A program made the translations under genes and the position numbers. A DNA stretch of 54,047 nt. It comes from a bacterium. GTDB lineage: Bacteria > Methylomirabilota > Methylomirabilia > Methylomirabilales > 2-02-FULL-66-22. Location: NCBI GenBank assembly GCA_029580855.1, contig JAKPQH010000230.1, positions 1 to 54,047 of the forward strand, given 5' to 3'. The notes beneath the pieces were generated by a model, which saw only the letters and a list, made by a program, of their open reading frames with translations, was not told the DNA's origin and did not search any database. This document shows, in pieces, positions 1-9,300 of the stretch (position 1 is its first letter; each line of letters starts with the position of its first letter).

Positions 1-10
1 GCTTTAGAAC

Positions 11-534
11 CTACGTCCCGTAATTCAGGAAGCCGTGCGTAAGGACGCCGTTGACCCTCTTGCCGATGCGGCGGTTCGAGCCATCGAGCACATACGCGAT
101 GGTGGTTCCGTTGGGCAGCACAACGGCGGTGAGGTTGCCGAACACGTCGTAGGCGAAGCGCTCGATGCGGTTGAGGGCGTCGGTCCGGGTCTTCAGATGG
201 TTCATCGGGTCGGAGGGGTGGGTCGTCTGGGTCTTGGCATCCGTCACGGTGCGGAGGTTGTCGTTCCCGTGGTAGGTGAACCGGGTGATCCCACCCAGGG
301 GGTCCGTGGTCGCCACCAGCCGGTCCAGGGGATCGTAGCTGAACCGGGTGACACTGCCTTGGGATCGGTCACCGTGAGGCGCCGGGAGCCGGCGTCGTAG
401 GTCCGCTCGGTGCGGTGGCCGAGGGGATCGAGGGTGACCGCAAGATTCCTGATCCGGTCGTACTCCAACGTGGTCGGGTGGCCCGGAGGATCGGTCGCCG
501 GGACGGGGTGGCCGGGATGGGGACGAGAAGTCAA
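11..534 (-). pseudogene. Rhs/YD-repeat protein fragment (broken)
   Basis: The minus strand encodes YD-type repeats split over two frames. The upstream half (about 534-360) reads LEYDRIRN, TLDPLGHRTERTYD and TVTDPK. After a frameshift near 360 the reading continues as FSYDPLDRLVATTDPLGG, FTYHGNDNLRTVTDAK and YDVFGNLTAVVLPNGTT, and stops at position 11 soon after VLTHGFL. The last 43 residues match residues encoded around 7177-7304 of the large Rhs gene. There is no signal peptide, no DPxGL core and no tip. It looks like a piece of a displaced Rhs cassette left after recombination. That it is broken is clear; whether it came from this gene or a sister gene cannot be told. Confidence 0.85.
26..153 (-). 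repeat. 128-bp perfect repeat, copy 1
   Basis: Base-for-base identical to 7177-7304, in the same orientation. The block encodes the end of a YD repeat plus the start of the region that leads into the Rhs core. The bases just outside the block differ on both sides, so the boundaries are sharp. Confidence 0.95.
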
Positions 535-694
535 TTACGTAAAGGGCGTCGCGCATTACGCGCTCCGCATAATCTGGGAGTCGCCCGGCAAAGCCAGGGG
601 GTTACCCAACCCGGCGTAGCCGGAACCCAACGGGGAAGACAAGTCACAGGGTAGTTGGCCTCAGATCACGCACTGAGGTAGACTCGCTGATACT

Positions 695-2215
695 ATGAAC
701 ACCTTCATCGACCGTCACAGTGATAAGATCCGCGGCGTGCTCTCCTGCTTCGACCGAGTGGTCCTCACCCGGACGCTCCCGGACCTCTGCCGTGCCGACG
801 CGATGGCCCGCTACCTGAGCGCCCGACAGATCCGCCTCTTCGACGACCCCCGGTGGGCCGAGCCCTTCCAGGACACGATCCGGACTCACGCGGAGCAGCT
901 CGCCCGGGACCATGGGCTCACTATCGAGTTCATCCGCCGGCTCAAGGCCTTCCGCAAGGAGGAGCGGCTCAGGGCCATCGTCGCGCAGCGCGAGGAGGCC
1001 CCGGGCCTGGTCCACATCGTCTCGGCGATGGAGTCCTACCCCTCGTACCAGCCGTGGCACGACAAGGCCACGGGGAAGACGTCCCTCCGACCGACCGACG
1101 GCAAGTGCCTGCACTACTACTTCTACTTCCTCGGCCCAGAGCTGGGCCTCTGCTATCTCCGGGTGCCCACCTGGGCCCCCTTCCGCCTGCAGTGCTACTG
1201 CAACGGGCACGGCGTCCTCGCGCGCCAGCTCACGCAAAAGGGGATCAGCTACATCCTGCTCGACAACGCCTTCGTCGAGATCGCCGATTGGCCCCGGGCC
1301 CAGGCCCTGGCCGATGCCTGGGATGTCCATCGCCTCCACCGGCAGCTCGACCGAATTGCGGCCGCCTACTGCCCGGTGCTCGGCGCCTTCCCCGCGGGGG
1401 TCCACTGGGGCGTTATGCAGGTGGAGTACGCCACGGATGTCGTCTTCCAGCGGCAGGCCGACTTCCAGCCGCTCTACACGGCGCTGACCCAGACCGCCAT
1501 CCATGCCGTGAAGCCGGACCAGGTCGCCAGCTTCCTGGGGCGCAAGCTCACCGGGCACTACCAGGATGACCTCGGGAATGACTTCTCCACGCGGATCCAA
1601 GGGACCCGGATCAAGCACCACATGGGGCCAGCCGCCCTCAAGCTCTACGACAAGTTCGGGCTCCTCGCTCGCATCGAGTGCACCGCGAACGACGTCACCT
1701 TCTTTCACCACCACCGCACGGTGGAAAACCGGGACGGGACGACGGAGTTCAAGCTCGCGTCCGTCCGCAAGTCCATCTACAGCCTGCCGGTCCTCCGGGA
1801 CCACCTGGGCGCGGCCACCCATCGCTACCTCGACTTCCTCGCCGCCATCGCGGATCCGCGCCCCGGCCTGCGGGCCGTCGAGAAGCTGGCCACCCCCGTG
1901 CGCCAGGGGGAACGCAGCTACCGCGGCTTCAACCTGTTCCACAGGCTGGACCTGGATCTCTTCCGGACCATCCTCCGCGGCGAGTTCGCCATCAGCGGCT
2001 TCCAGGCCCGGCAGCTCCGGGGGCATCTGCACAGTCTCTCAGGCGCCCAACTCTCCCGGCTTCTCAAGCAGTTGCGCACGCACGGGCTCATCAAGAAGGT
2101 CGGGAAACGCTACAAGTACCACCTCACGACCCTCGGACGGACCGTGGCCACCGCGGCCCTGAAGCTGCGGGAACTCGTCGTGATCCCGCTGCTCACGCAC
2201 CCGGTGGCCGCATGA
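695..2215 (+). CDS. 506-aa conserved protein with C-terminal winged-helix-like segment, probably mobile-element associated
   Basis: Long plus-strand reading frame starting MNTFIDRHSDKIRGVLSCFD. I recognise a family of about 500-aa proteins with this N terminus and the internal motif KCLHYYFYF, common as multiple copies in uncultivated GC-rich bacteria and often labelled MarR-like because of the C-terminal helix-turn-helix. Here the last 90 residues (QARQLRGHLHSLS through RYKYHLTTLGR) fit a winged helix with a beta wing. The N-terminal 400 residues have aromatic and charged conserved-looking patches but no catalytic motif I can name. There is no good Shine-Dalgarno sequence; a GAGG lies 17 bases upstream. 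It sits among three dead insertion sequences. Function unknown; a role in its own mobility is inference. Confidence 0.8.
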   Translation: MNTFIDRHSDKIRGVLSCFDRVVLTRTLPDLCRADAMARYLSARQIRLFDDPRWAEPFQDTIRTHAEQLARDHGLTIEFIRRLKAFRKEERLRAIVAQREEAPGLVHIVSAMESYPSYQPWHDKATGKTSLRPTDGKCLHYYFYFLGPELGLCYLRVPTWAPFRLQCYCNGHGVLARQLTQKGISYILLDNAFVEIADWPRAQALADAWDVHRLHRQLDRIAAAYCPVLGAFPAGVHWGVMQVEYATDVVFQRQADFQPLYTALTQTAIHAVKPDQVASFLGRKLTGHYQDDLGNDFSTRIQGTRIKHHMGPAALKLYDKFGLLARIECTANDVTFFHHHRTVENRDGTTEFKLASVRKSIYSLPVLRDHLGAATHRYLDFLAAIADPRPGLRAVEKLATPVRQGERSYRGFNLFHRLDLDLFRTILRGEFAISGFQARQLRGHLHSLSGAQLSRLLKQLRTHGLIKKVGKRYKYHLTTLGRTVATAALKLRELVVIPLLTHPVAA

Positions 2216-2277
2216 GCAAGTCTTGTCCATTTTGCGCACCATCGGACTCGTAAGAGACTAACGAACTTATGCGGAAG

Positions 2278-2559
2278 TCAATAATCGATTCCGAAGATGA
2301 GAGCCGCCAGGACCGGCAAGAGGAGAAACAACCAACCCACGATTTGTATCAGTCTACCAGGGGTAGGCGACGAGATGAATATCCCCTTGCCGCCGATTCC
2401 GACGAAATCACCCATTTCCTCCCCATACCAGATGCACCCCAGACAAAAAATGAGATAACCGAAGACAACGAACACCGTGCCGTCAAGGCCGTTGAGGACC
2501 AGTGACCCCACCACGTAGCTTGCCGCAACAAGGAGCGACAGGAGGCGATTCCAATCCAT
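2278..2559 (-). CDS. Small integral membrane protein (93 aa), orphan immunity candidate
   Basis: 93 residues beginning MDWNRLLSLLVAASYVVGS. Three hydrophobic stretches (about residues 5-24, 26-45 and 70-89) predict a small inner-membrane protein. A GGGGA lies 7-8 bases before the ATG. The DNA is visibly more AT-rich than the surrounding genome. It follows a short orphan C-terminal tail (2614-2774) and lies in the same orientation as the big Rhs gene, as a displaced Rhs toxin/immunity cassette would. It is not clearly similar to the 108-aa and 83-aa membrane proteins nearby. No family recognised; the immunity role is inference. Confidence 0.6.
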   Translation of the reverse strand: MDWNRLLSLLVAASYVVGSLVLNGLDGTVFVVFGYLIFCLGCIWYGEEMGDFVGIGGKGIFISSPTPGRLIQIVGWLFLLLPVLAALIFGIDY

Positions 2560-2613
2560 GCGGTCGTTTCCCCGGGTAAGATATTGAGCCGAACAGACTC
2601 CTGGCTCCCAGTA

Positions 2614-2774
2614 TCATACTGCAATCGGAAGGTTCGTTAGCGCATGCAATGCTATTCCTGGCGCCAGCGTCTTGTATTTCTCGTAGAGTCCTACGTAGAC
2701 CAGTCCTTTTAGGGCCCTTCCGACTTCCGTGTGGGTAGCCCCAAGATGTAGTGGGTCCCAAAGGAACGAGGGAC
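2614..2774 (-). pseudogene. Orphan C-terminal tail upstream of the 93-aa gene
   Basis: After the ISL3 remnant ends, a reading frame in another phase continues to a TGA at 2614, ending LYEKYKTLAPG and ALTNLPIAV. It has no start of its own and is cut on its upstream side by the transposase remnant. By position, just before a small membrane protein gene, it could be the end of a Rhs or other secreted toxin gene disrupted by the insertion sequence. It could equally be the non-coding end of that element. Weak support. Confidence 0.3.
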
Positions 2775-3398
2775 TCAGGCGGCTTCGGGCCGCGGGTACA
2801 GGTCGAGGCCCCCACAGTGGACGAGGATGGCCGTCTTGTAGGGCTTCCGGTTCCGGTACCCGCAGGCCATGAATTTCACCACCTGGATCTTGCTGTTGAT
2901 CGCCTCGCTGGTGGCGTTGGTGATCCCATGCTGGACCGAGGTCAGGAGAGTCGGCAGGTGGGTCGTGAGCGTCTTGGCCGCCTTGATCACGGGCGCCAGC
3001 CGGGAGTGCGTCGCCCAGAAGTACCAGGCCTGGAAGGCCTTCTTGGCGCACGCCGGGTAGATGTAGGTCCAGAAGGTGCGGAGGGACTCCGTGATGGCCC
3101 ACGCCCGGCTCGTTTTGAACTTGGCATCCCGCAGGGCCTCGAATTCGGCCCGGCGCCACTCGGGGACGGTCTCTTCGTTCCAGAGCCACAGGTGCTTGGT
3201 GCCTGTGAGCCGGGGATCGTCCTGCGCCTGCAACGCCTTGTGCTCTCGGCGCCGGACCGTGTCCACCGCCTCGGTCACGTATCGCACGGCATGGTATTTG
3301 TCGAGCACAATCTTCTTGGCGGCCGCGGGGACGCAGGCGTGGGTTGCGTCGAGTCGCAGATTCATTGGGACATTCTGCGGAGTAAGCCCATCATGCAT
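2775..3398 (-). pseudogene. ISL3-family transposase, C-terminal remnant
   Basis: 207 codons match the C-terminal half of ISL3-family DDE transposases. Visible family landmarks are KKIVLDKYHAVRYVTEAVDTVRRREH (read in pieces around the second acidic residue), LWNEETVPEW and the terminal block SEAINSKIQ followed by ACGYRN. Full-length members are about 400-430 residues. The N-terminal zinc ribbon, helix-turn-helix and first catalytic Asp are absent, so the element is dead. No clear terminal inverted repeats remain. Confidence 0.85.
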
Positions 3399-3466
3399 CA
3401 GGCATCACATGCTGGCCAGTGCGGCGCAACGTGAATGCCGTCTACGACCAGGGCTAATCGAATTGC

Positions 3467-3718
3467 CTATCGATCTTTCATAATGAGCCAAACGGAAAAG
3501 ACAAAAACGGTAACCGAGACCAAACCAACCACTCGAAGGGTCCAGACATAACTTTGGGTTTTCATCCAACTAAGAAACGGGTTCATGTCTAAAGCAAACG
3601 AGCGCGCCGCATGGTATTTCAAACCGTATTCTTGGATCCGTTCCGGCCAAAGTAGGCACACAACTCCGACAGTCAGAAACAGAATGCCTGTTATGAGGGC
3701 TGCCAGTTGGCTTTTCAT
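3467..3718 (-). CDS. Small integral membrane protein (83 aa), orphan immunity candidate
   Basis: 83 residues starting MKSQLAALITGILFLTVGVV, with two strong hydrophobic segments (about 4-23 and 58-79) separated by a polar loop rich in aromatic residues. An AAAGGA lies about 8 bases before the ATG. Composition is AT-richer than the flanking genome. An IS200-type remnant begins about 20 bases upstream, so any partner gene that preceded it has been cut away. It is one of three small membrane-protein genes on this strand near the Rhs gene; no family recognised. Confidence 0.6.
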   Translation of the reverse strand: MKSQLAALITGILFLTVGVVCLLWPERIQEYGLKYHAARSFALDMNPFLSWMKTQSYVWTLRVVGLVSVTVFVFSVWLIMKDR

Positions 3719-3743
3719 CCTGTGTTCCTTTTGCAGTCAGCCA

Positions 3744-3822
3744 CCACCGGCAACGCCGGTGGTATGAAAGATGTGAACCGCTCAAAGCGGTTGGGAAACC
3801 TACCGCCACCTGAAGGTGGCGG
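3744..3822. repeat. Three short hairpins at the end of the IS200/IS605-type remnant
   Basis: Three perfect stem-loops follow one another: CCACCGGC/GCCGGTGG (3744-3751, 3755-3762; loop 3), ACCGCT/AGCGGT (3777-3782, 3786-3791; loop 3) and CCGCCACC/GGTGGCGG (3803-3810, 3815-3822; loop 4). The last abuts the transposase stop codon. Subterminal hairpins are the recognition sites of HUH tyrosine transposases of this family. Confidence 0.75.
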
Positions 3823-4267
3823 CTACTCGCGGAACATGGTCAATTGGTCGAGGCGCCTATCCACTTCCCGCTGCTTCGCGATGTCCTCGCGGATGCTGGT
3901 TTCGTCGCGCCCGACGGTGGACACGTCGTAGCCCCGGGCCCAAAAGTGTTGCCCGAGGAAGTTCTGCTGCCGGCCCAGAGAGGTGCGCGCGATGTGGATG
4001 GCGCTCTTCCCTTTCACGAATCCGACGACCTGGGCCACCGCGTACTTCGGGGGGATCGAGAGGTACCATGTGCACGTGGTCGGGCAGCAGGTGCCCCTCC
4101 TCCACCGTACACTCTTTCTGTCGGGCCAACTCCCGGAGGACTGCGCCCAGGTGTTGGCGGAGGCGGCCGTACAACACTTGCTGCCGACATTTTGGCATCC
4201 ATCCCACGTGGGACCTTGCACTCCCACCGGGTGTGGGCTGATATGGAAAGCCGGCCGTCAAGGCCAA
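3823..4267 (-). pseudogene. tnpA: IS200/IS605-family transposase TnpA, frameshifted
   Basis: Two frames together give one Y1 transposase of normal size (about 145 residues). The first frame carries VLYGRLRQHLGAVLRELARQ and the HUH motif in HLLPDHVHM. After a one-base shift near 4068 the second frame reads LSIPPKYAVAQVVGFVKGK, GQHFWARGY and RRLDQLTMF. The usual catalytic Tyr context (Y-I-x-x-Q) reads EDIAKQ, so the nucleophile position appears to be Asp. With both a frameshift and a lost nucleophile the copy should be inactive. Its left side (4216-4264) also has short inverted repeats such as GGCC-GTCAA-GGCC. Confidence 0.85.
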
Positions 4268-4634
4268 AGTGTCACCGATAACACCCTCCGGTGCTCACGA
4301 CTCCCCCCCCGGCGCCTGCAGCGCGCCCAGCGGCGCGGCGCAGCCGGTGCCGGGGGGATGGGGTATGGAAGAGAACGCCTGAGGTAACCGGGGCGGCGCC
4401 CCGTACGGCGGCGTCGACGACCAAGCACGCTGAGATGCGCGGATTGCCCCGGCGGGGAGCGCCGCAGGACCGTGCTCCGTCGGCAGCGGCCCCCGTCTAA
4501 GCGCGCGAGTTCCCCCGGGCCAGAACCCGAGGGTCGCATAGCCCACGCGCGGGTGCTCCGATCGTGCCTGCACCGGGTTCCGCGGCCCGGTCGCCTCAGG
4601 ATGGGATGCCATGACTACCCCTGCCCCTACCTGG
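4268..4634. other. Gene-less stretch between two IS remnants
   Basis: I see no convincing reading frame, RNA gene or repeat in these 367 bases. They probably contain the left end of the IS200-type remnant and the right flank of the IS110 remnant. Confidence 0.5.
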
Positions 4635-5789
4635 TTACGCCGCCCGCTCCCGCGGGGTCAGCACGCCCCACCGGAAGCCGACGAGTTCCCGGGCGCACGC
4701 CACCACGGCGCCCGGCGGCCGCTTCCCGTGCCCGACCAGATGGCGATACCGCCGGTGAAGCCGGAGTTGCGCGCGCCACGCCTGGGCACGGACGTGGGGT
4801 GGTTGCCCCTGGCTCCGCCGAGCCAGGGCGGCGCCGACGCGGGTGGCGGTAATGCCAGACCGCCTCGACGGGGATCCGCCGGATGTGCGTGTTGCCGGCC
4901 TTGGTGATGCTCCCCCGCTGCGTCCACCCCTCGACGACGCCTCGCTCGGGACGAGACCGAGGTACGCCATGAGTGGGCGGGGGTGGGCGAAGCGCTGGAC
5001 ATCCCCGAGTTCGGCGAGCAGGGTCAGTGCCGCGAGGGTGCCGATCCCGCGGAAGCAGCGGAGCCACCCCACGCGCTCCCGGTAGGGCGCGGTTTCGGCC
5101 AGGGCGGCAATCTCCCGGTCCAGGGCCGCAACGCGCGTGAGCCGTTACTCCACGCTGAAGAGGTACTCCTGGGAGGTCCGGGTCAGAACCGGGAGGGCCA
5201 AGCGTTGCACCTGGAGCCATGTCCAGTGGCGCCGCGTCCAGTTCCGGCCGTCGCGATAGATCCGGCCCTGGCGGGCCCGGAACTTCCCGCGCTGGTGGCG
5301 CCAGCGCCAGCGGTCTTCCTGGACATCGCCCCGGCACCGGAGGAGATCGCGCCCCGCCTCGTCCGGGATGGCGATCGGTGTGAGGTCACCCGACCGGAAG
5401 AGCCGCACCAGCTTCCGGACATCGCGGTGGTCGGTCTTGCTGCGATCGCGGGGCTTGCCGGGGGTGCGCGAGGGGGCCATCACCTGGCACGGCACCGCCA
5501 ACGCCGTACACCGGCGATAGCGGTCATAGCCCGAGGGGCCGGCCTCATAGTAGCCCCAGGTGTCGCCCTCCCGCCGCCGGCGCTCGAGGTGGCGCGGCTC
5601 GTTGAGAATCGCGTGGACCTCCGGCTCCTGACTGCCGGGCCGGAGCACGCCGATCACGAGCGTTCGTTTGCTGTCGCCCATGGCCACAAAGATGCTATCC
5701 TGTTTCCCGACCGGCCTCCTCTCGCCTGTGGCTCTGTTCCTCCCGGAACAACCCACGTCATTCTGCGATCGGTAGGTCGGTCTTTCCAT
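4635..5789 (-). pseudogene. IS110-family transposase, frameshifted
   Basis: The N-terminal part (5145-5789) carries the RuvC-like half of an IS110 transposase: FVAMGDSKRTLVIGVL, YEAGPSGYDRYR and the family hallmark SKTDHRDVRKLVRLFRSGDL. The C-terminal transposase_20 half is in other frames: LRCFRGIGTLAALTLLAELG, then SITKAGNTHIRRIPVEAVW, then LRLHRRYRHLVGHGK. At least two frameshifts separate these pieces, so no intact enzyme can be made. IS110 elements lack ordinary terminal repeats, so the element edges cannot be drawn from sequence alone. Confidence 0.85.
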
Positions 5790-6034
5790 ATGTCTAAATC
5801 GGCCCGTGGCTGAAAGGGATCAGCGCCCGCAGGCTGGTTGAAGTGTTCCTGCACCGGCGCAAACAATTCTGGGGGCACGCGGCTCCTGTGCGGCGACCGC
5901 GGGCACCAGCACCGACACGATGGTGACAGAGTACATCGCCGTGCCAGACGGGGAACCGGTGACCGACGCCAGTCGATTTCGAAGCGACGAGCTGCCGAAC
6001 CTCTCGCCTTCCAGGCGGCAGGTGTTCAGTGTTC

Positions 6035-6361
6035 TCAGGGGCTGCGACCTTGCTCACCCCTTTGGTCGTTCAGGTTTGACAGTGACCATAGATATATGAC
6101 CGCCCAAACGTTGAGCAAAAAACAGACGCACACCCAGGGAAAGAGGCGTCTACCTTTGCTTCTCGCGAGCGCGAAGCCAACAACGCCGGTTAGCGCCATA
6201 AAAAGCAGGCTAATTGACAGGCCTAGACGCTGAGCTTGTTGCGCAGGAAGACTCTCAAAGTACGTGACTATCTGATAGTCAATGCCAAGCGCTACAAAAA
6301 AAAGATAAACAAAAAAAATCCCTAGCGTACCGGACAAAATCCGTTTCCAGTCGGGTTTCAT
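6035..6361 (-). CDS. 108-aa membrane protein translationally coupled to the Rhs gene; candidate immunity protein
   Basis: Starts MKPDWKRILSGTLGIFFVYL with its ATG overlapping the Rhs stop codon (ATGA at 6358-6361), so translation is probably coupled. Three hydrophobic segments (about 10-28, 46-65 and 75-93) predict a small inner-membrane protein with a polar C-terminal tail. The DNA is AT-rich, with runs of A near 6290-6320, unlike the Rhs core. Rhs toxins are normally followed directly by their cognate immunity gene, and an integral membrane immunity protein would suit a membrane-targeting toxin. I do not recognise a family; the immunity role rests on position and coupling. Confidence 0.7.
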   Translation of the reverse strand: MKPDWKRILSGTLGIFFVYLFFVALGIDYQIVTYFESLPAQQAQRLGLSISLLFMALTGVVGFALARSKGRRLFPWVCVCFLLNVWAVIYLWSLSNLNDQRGEQGRSP

Positions 6362-9300
6362 GGACTTTCACCTCGAGTCCACACCGCGTTCAGATCCCGT
6401 GGCAGAGAAATTGGTTGCCACACAGCATCATATTTCGTGAATATAATGGGAGAACCGAATCCAATGCCTATGTGAAGAGCTAAGGCACCGTATTCTGTTT
6501 TCCCGCACGAATCGGGATCGGATTTGACAAGGCCAAGCGATGTGTGCTTTCCTAATCCGATCCCGGTTTCGTACGAACCTGTGTTGATCGGTGGAATCCA
6601 GCCTAACTGAATATCCACGCTGATTCCGACTAGAGTCAGAGGACTGTGGCTCCTCTGTTCAGCTCCTCCAGCGGACATCACCGTCCCCTTTCCACCAGGC
6701 ATGGTTATGCTTACAGAAAATGAAGCGTACCGCCCGAGGTCGAGCAATCCTGCAGGGTCAGTCTTGTTGACCGGATCGTCGAGCGTGTACCCGTACAGAT
6801 TCGCGTCACCTCCGTCGAACCCCATCGGATCCTTCGCCGTCCACCGCCCCGTGAACGCATCGTAGTCCCGGGCGCCGAACCGGGTAAGCTTCGTATCGGG
6901 ATCGTAGAGCCCCCCGGCAAACCCGAAGGGCTGGAAGCCGGGGTTGGTGTCCTGGGTGATCTGGCCGAACTCGTCGTAGTCGAGGCGTTGAGCGATGGTG
7001 CCGGTGGCCGTGTCCACGACGAGCCTGACGGACCCCAGGTGGTCTGTCAAGAGGCGGTAGGTGGTGCCGTTCTTCACCAGGTAGTCGGGGACGTTGATCC
7101 GGGTGCCGTAGACGAAGCGGGCGACCACGGCTCCGCTCCCGTCGAGTTCGGCGGCGGGACGGAGCTGGTCGCTGTACAGGAAGCCGTGCGTAAGGACGCC
7201 GTTGACCCTCTTGCCGATGCGGCGGTTCGAGCCATCGAGCACATACGCGATGGTGGTTCCGTTGGGCAGCACAACGGCGGTGAGGTTGCCGAACACGTCG
7301 TAGGTGTAGGTGGTGGTCTCGCCCCCGCTGGTCGCCGTCCGGAGGTCGCCGTTGGCGGTGTAGGTGTAGGTGACCGCGCCGTAGGCCGTCAGGCGATCCT
7401 GAGCGTCGTAGGTGCCCGACACTGTCCCGCTGCCGGGCCGCGTCACGCTCAGGCGGTTACCGTTCCCGTCATAGGCGTAGTGGGCGGTGAGGACGCCGTC
7501 GGTCGTGACCTCGGTCAGGCGACCGGCGGGGTCGTAACCGTAGCGGGTGGTGACCGTGGTTCCGTCGATCGTCTCGCCCTTGTGGGTGATCCGGCCGAGG
7601 GCGTCCCGGGTGTAGGTGACACGCCACACCGGGGACCCGCTGACGCTCGCCTGGTAGGTCGCCAGCTCGCCGAAGGTGCTGTAGGTGTACGTGTCGACCA
7701 CATTGCCCAACGTGGTGTCCGTGAGCAAGCCGTGCTGCGGATGTCGGGTGAGGACCAGGCTTCCCGCCTGGGTCAGCAGACTGTCGGGGTCGTACTGCAG
7801 GGTGATCGTATCACCGCCATTGATGCTTTCGGTGGCAACGCGGAAATCGGTATCGTAGGTGCGGGTCACACTCCCCGCCACGGGGCCCGTCCATGTCGTG
7901 CCCGTAAGGAGCGCGCCATCGTACGTATAGGCGAGGCTCACGCCACCGGGGCTGACGACGTTGTTCACCTGTCCAGTGGTTGCGTTGTAACTGAAGGAGG
8001 TCTGACCCGTGGGCGCCGTCAGTGCGCTGAGGCGGCCACTCGTAGGCTCGTAGTCCAGCGTGAGGGTCTGCCCGTCGGGGCAGGTGACCGTCGTGAGTTG
8101 GCGGTCGAGGTTGTAGGTGTAGGTGGTGGCGACCGTGCCGATGCCCACGTCGGGGGGCGTGTAGCTCGCCTCTAAATCGATGGGCGTGTAGTCGAACCTA
8201 TGCGCCGGGCGGCTCGGGGGCGTGATGGCGGCAACGTTCCCGTTGGGGTCATAGGCAGTCTGGATCACCCGGCCGTCGGGGAGGGTCTGGGTAACGATGC
8301 GACCCGCGCGGTCGTAGGTAAAGCGGACGGGGCGGTGGAGGGGGTCGATCATGACTTCCAGGAAACCCTCAGAGTCGTAGGTGAAGCTCGACGCTCGCGC
8401 CGCCTCCCCTGTGCCGTGGCTAACGCCCGTGAGCCGCCCGCGCGCGTCGTAGGTGAACGCCACGGGCTCCAGCGCATCCTGCTGCTGGCGAATCACTCGG
8501 CCCTGTGCATCCACCGTAGTGGTGACAAGTCTATTTGCCGGGCTCCGGTCGGTGCGGGTTTTCGTGGAGGCGGTGTACGTGCTGGTCGCGCTCCGACCGT
8601 TCAGGCTGAAGGTGTCGGTCTGACTGGTAAGGCTCAAAGGATTACTCGGATTGCTCAGCGTAACGGCCCGGGTCATCCGGAAGCTGGATGTGAGGCCGCT
8701 GGGAAGCCGGACGGTGAAACTGTTCGGAATCGGCACCTGCATCCCGAAGCGCGGATCGGGTCCCGACGTCACGGTGGTTACCGTGCCGTCGGGCGTGGTT
8801 GTCGTCTGGACGGCGTCGGCCCCCCGTCGGATGTCGGTCCGGGTGCCGTCAGCCTCGGTGTCCACTTGGCGCGTCCCGCCCGTGGCGAGCGGCTCTACGT
8901 GGAACGTCCTCATCCGGTTCAGCGCAGTGTTGAGAGCCACGGTGTACGTCTTCCCCGTCCCGGTCCGATCCAAGCTCTTGACCCCGCCCGCCGGGTCCTC
9001 ATCACGCGTCAACCGACCCAGAGAATCGTATGTGAAGTGATAGCGGTGATTCCGGGGCGTGGTCAACGTCTGAAGCAGCCCTTCGTTGGTCGAGACAAAC
9101 TGATGCTCCTCCCCCGCCGGGTTCGTGAGGCTGGCCAAGAAGCCGTTGGCATCGACGGTCAGCACGGTCCGTTGACCGTCGGGAGCAATGATCGCCGTGG
9201 GGTTTCCGGCACTGTCGCGCGCGATCGTGGTCACGTTGTTGTCCCCGTCGGTGACGGTCACGAGGCGGTCCTCCGAATCGTATCCGAAGGTGTACCGGAC

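Noticed and set aside
644..2032. Minus-strand 462-codon frame opposite the 506-aa gene
   Set aside because: Val/Glu/Pro-rich shadow without motif; the plus-strand protein has recognisable family features.
2258..2640. CTAACGAAC/GTTCGTTAG repeats flanking the 93-aa gene as an integron cassette
   Set aside because: Only 9 bp, no attC-sized folded site (57-141 bp) beside either copy, and one copy lies inside the orphan tail reading frame.
5794..6057. 87-codon frame between the IS110 remnant and the 108-aa gene
   Set aside because: No start signal, mixed composition, overlaps the end of the better-supported 108-aa gene.
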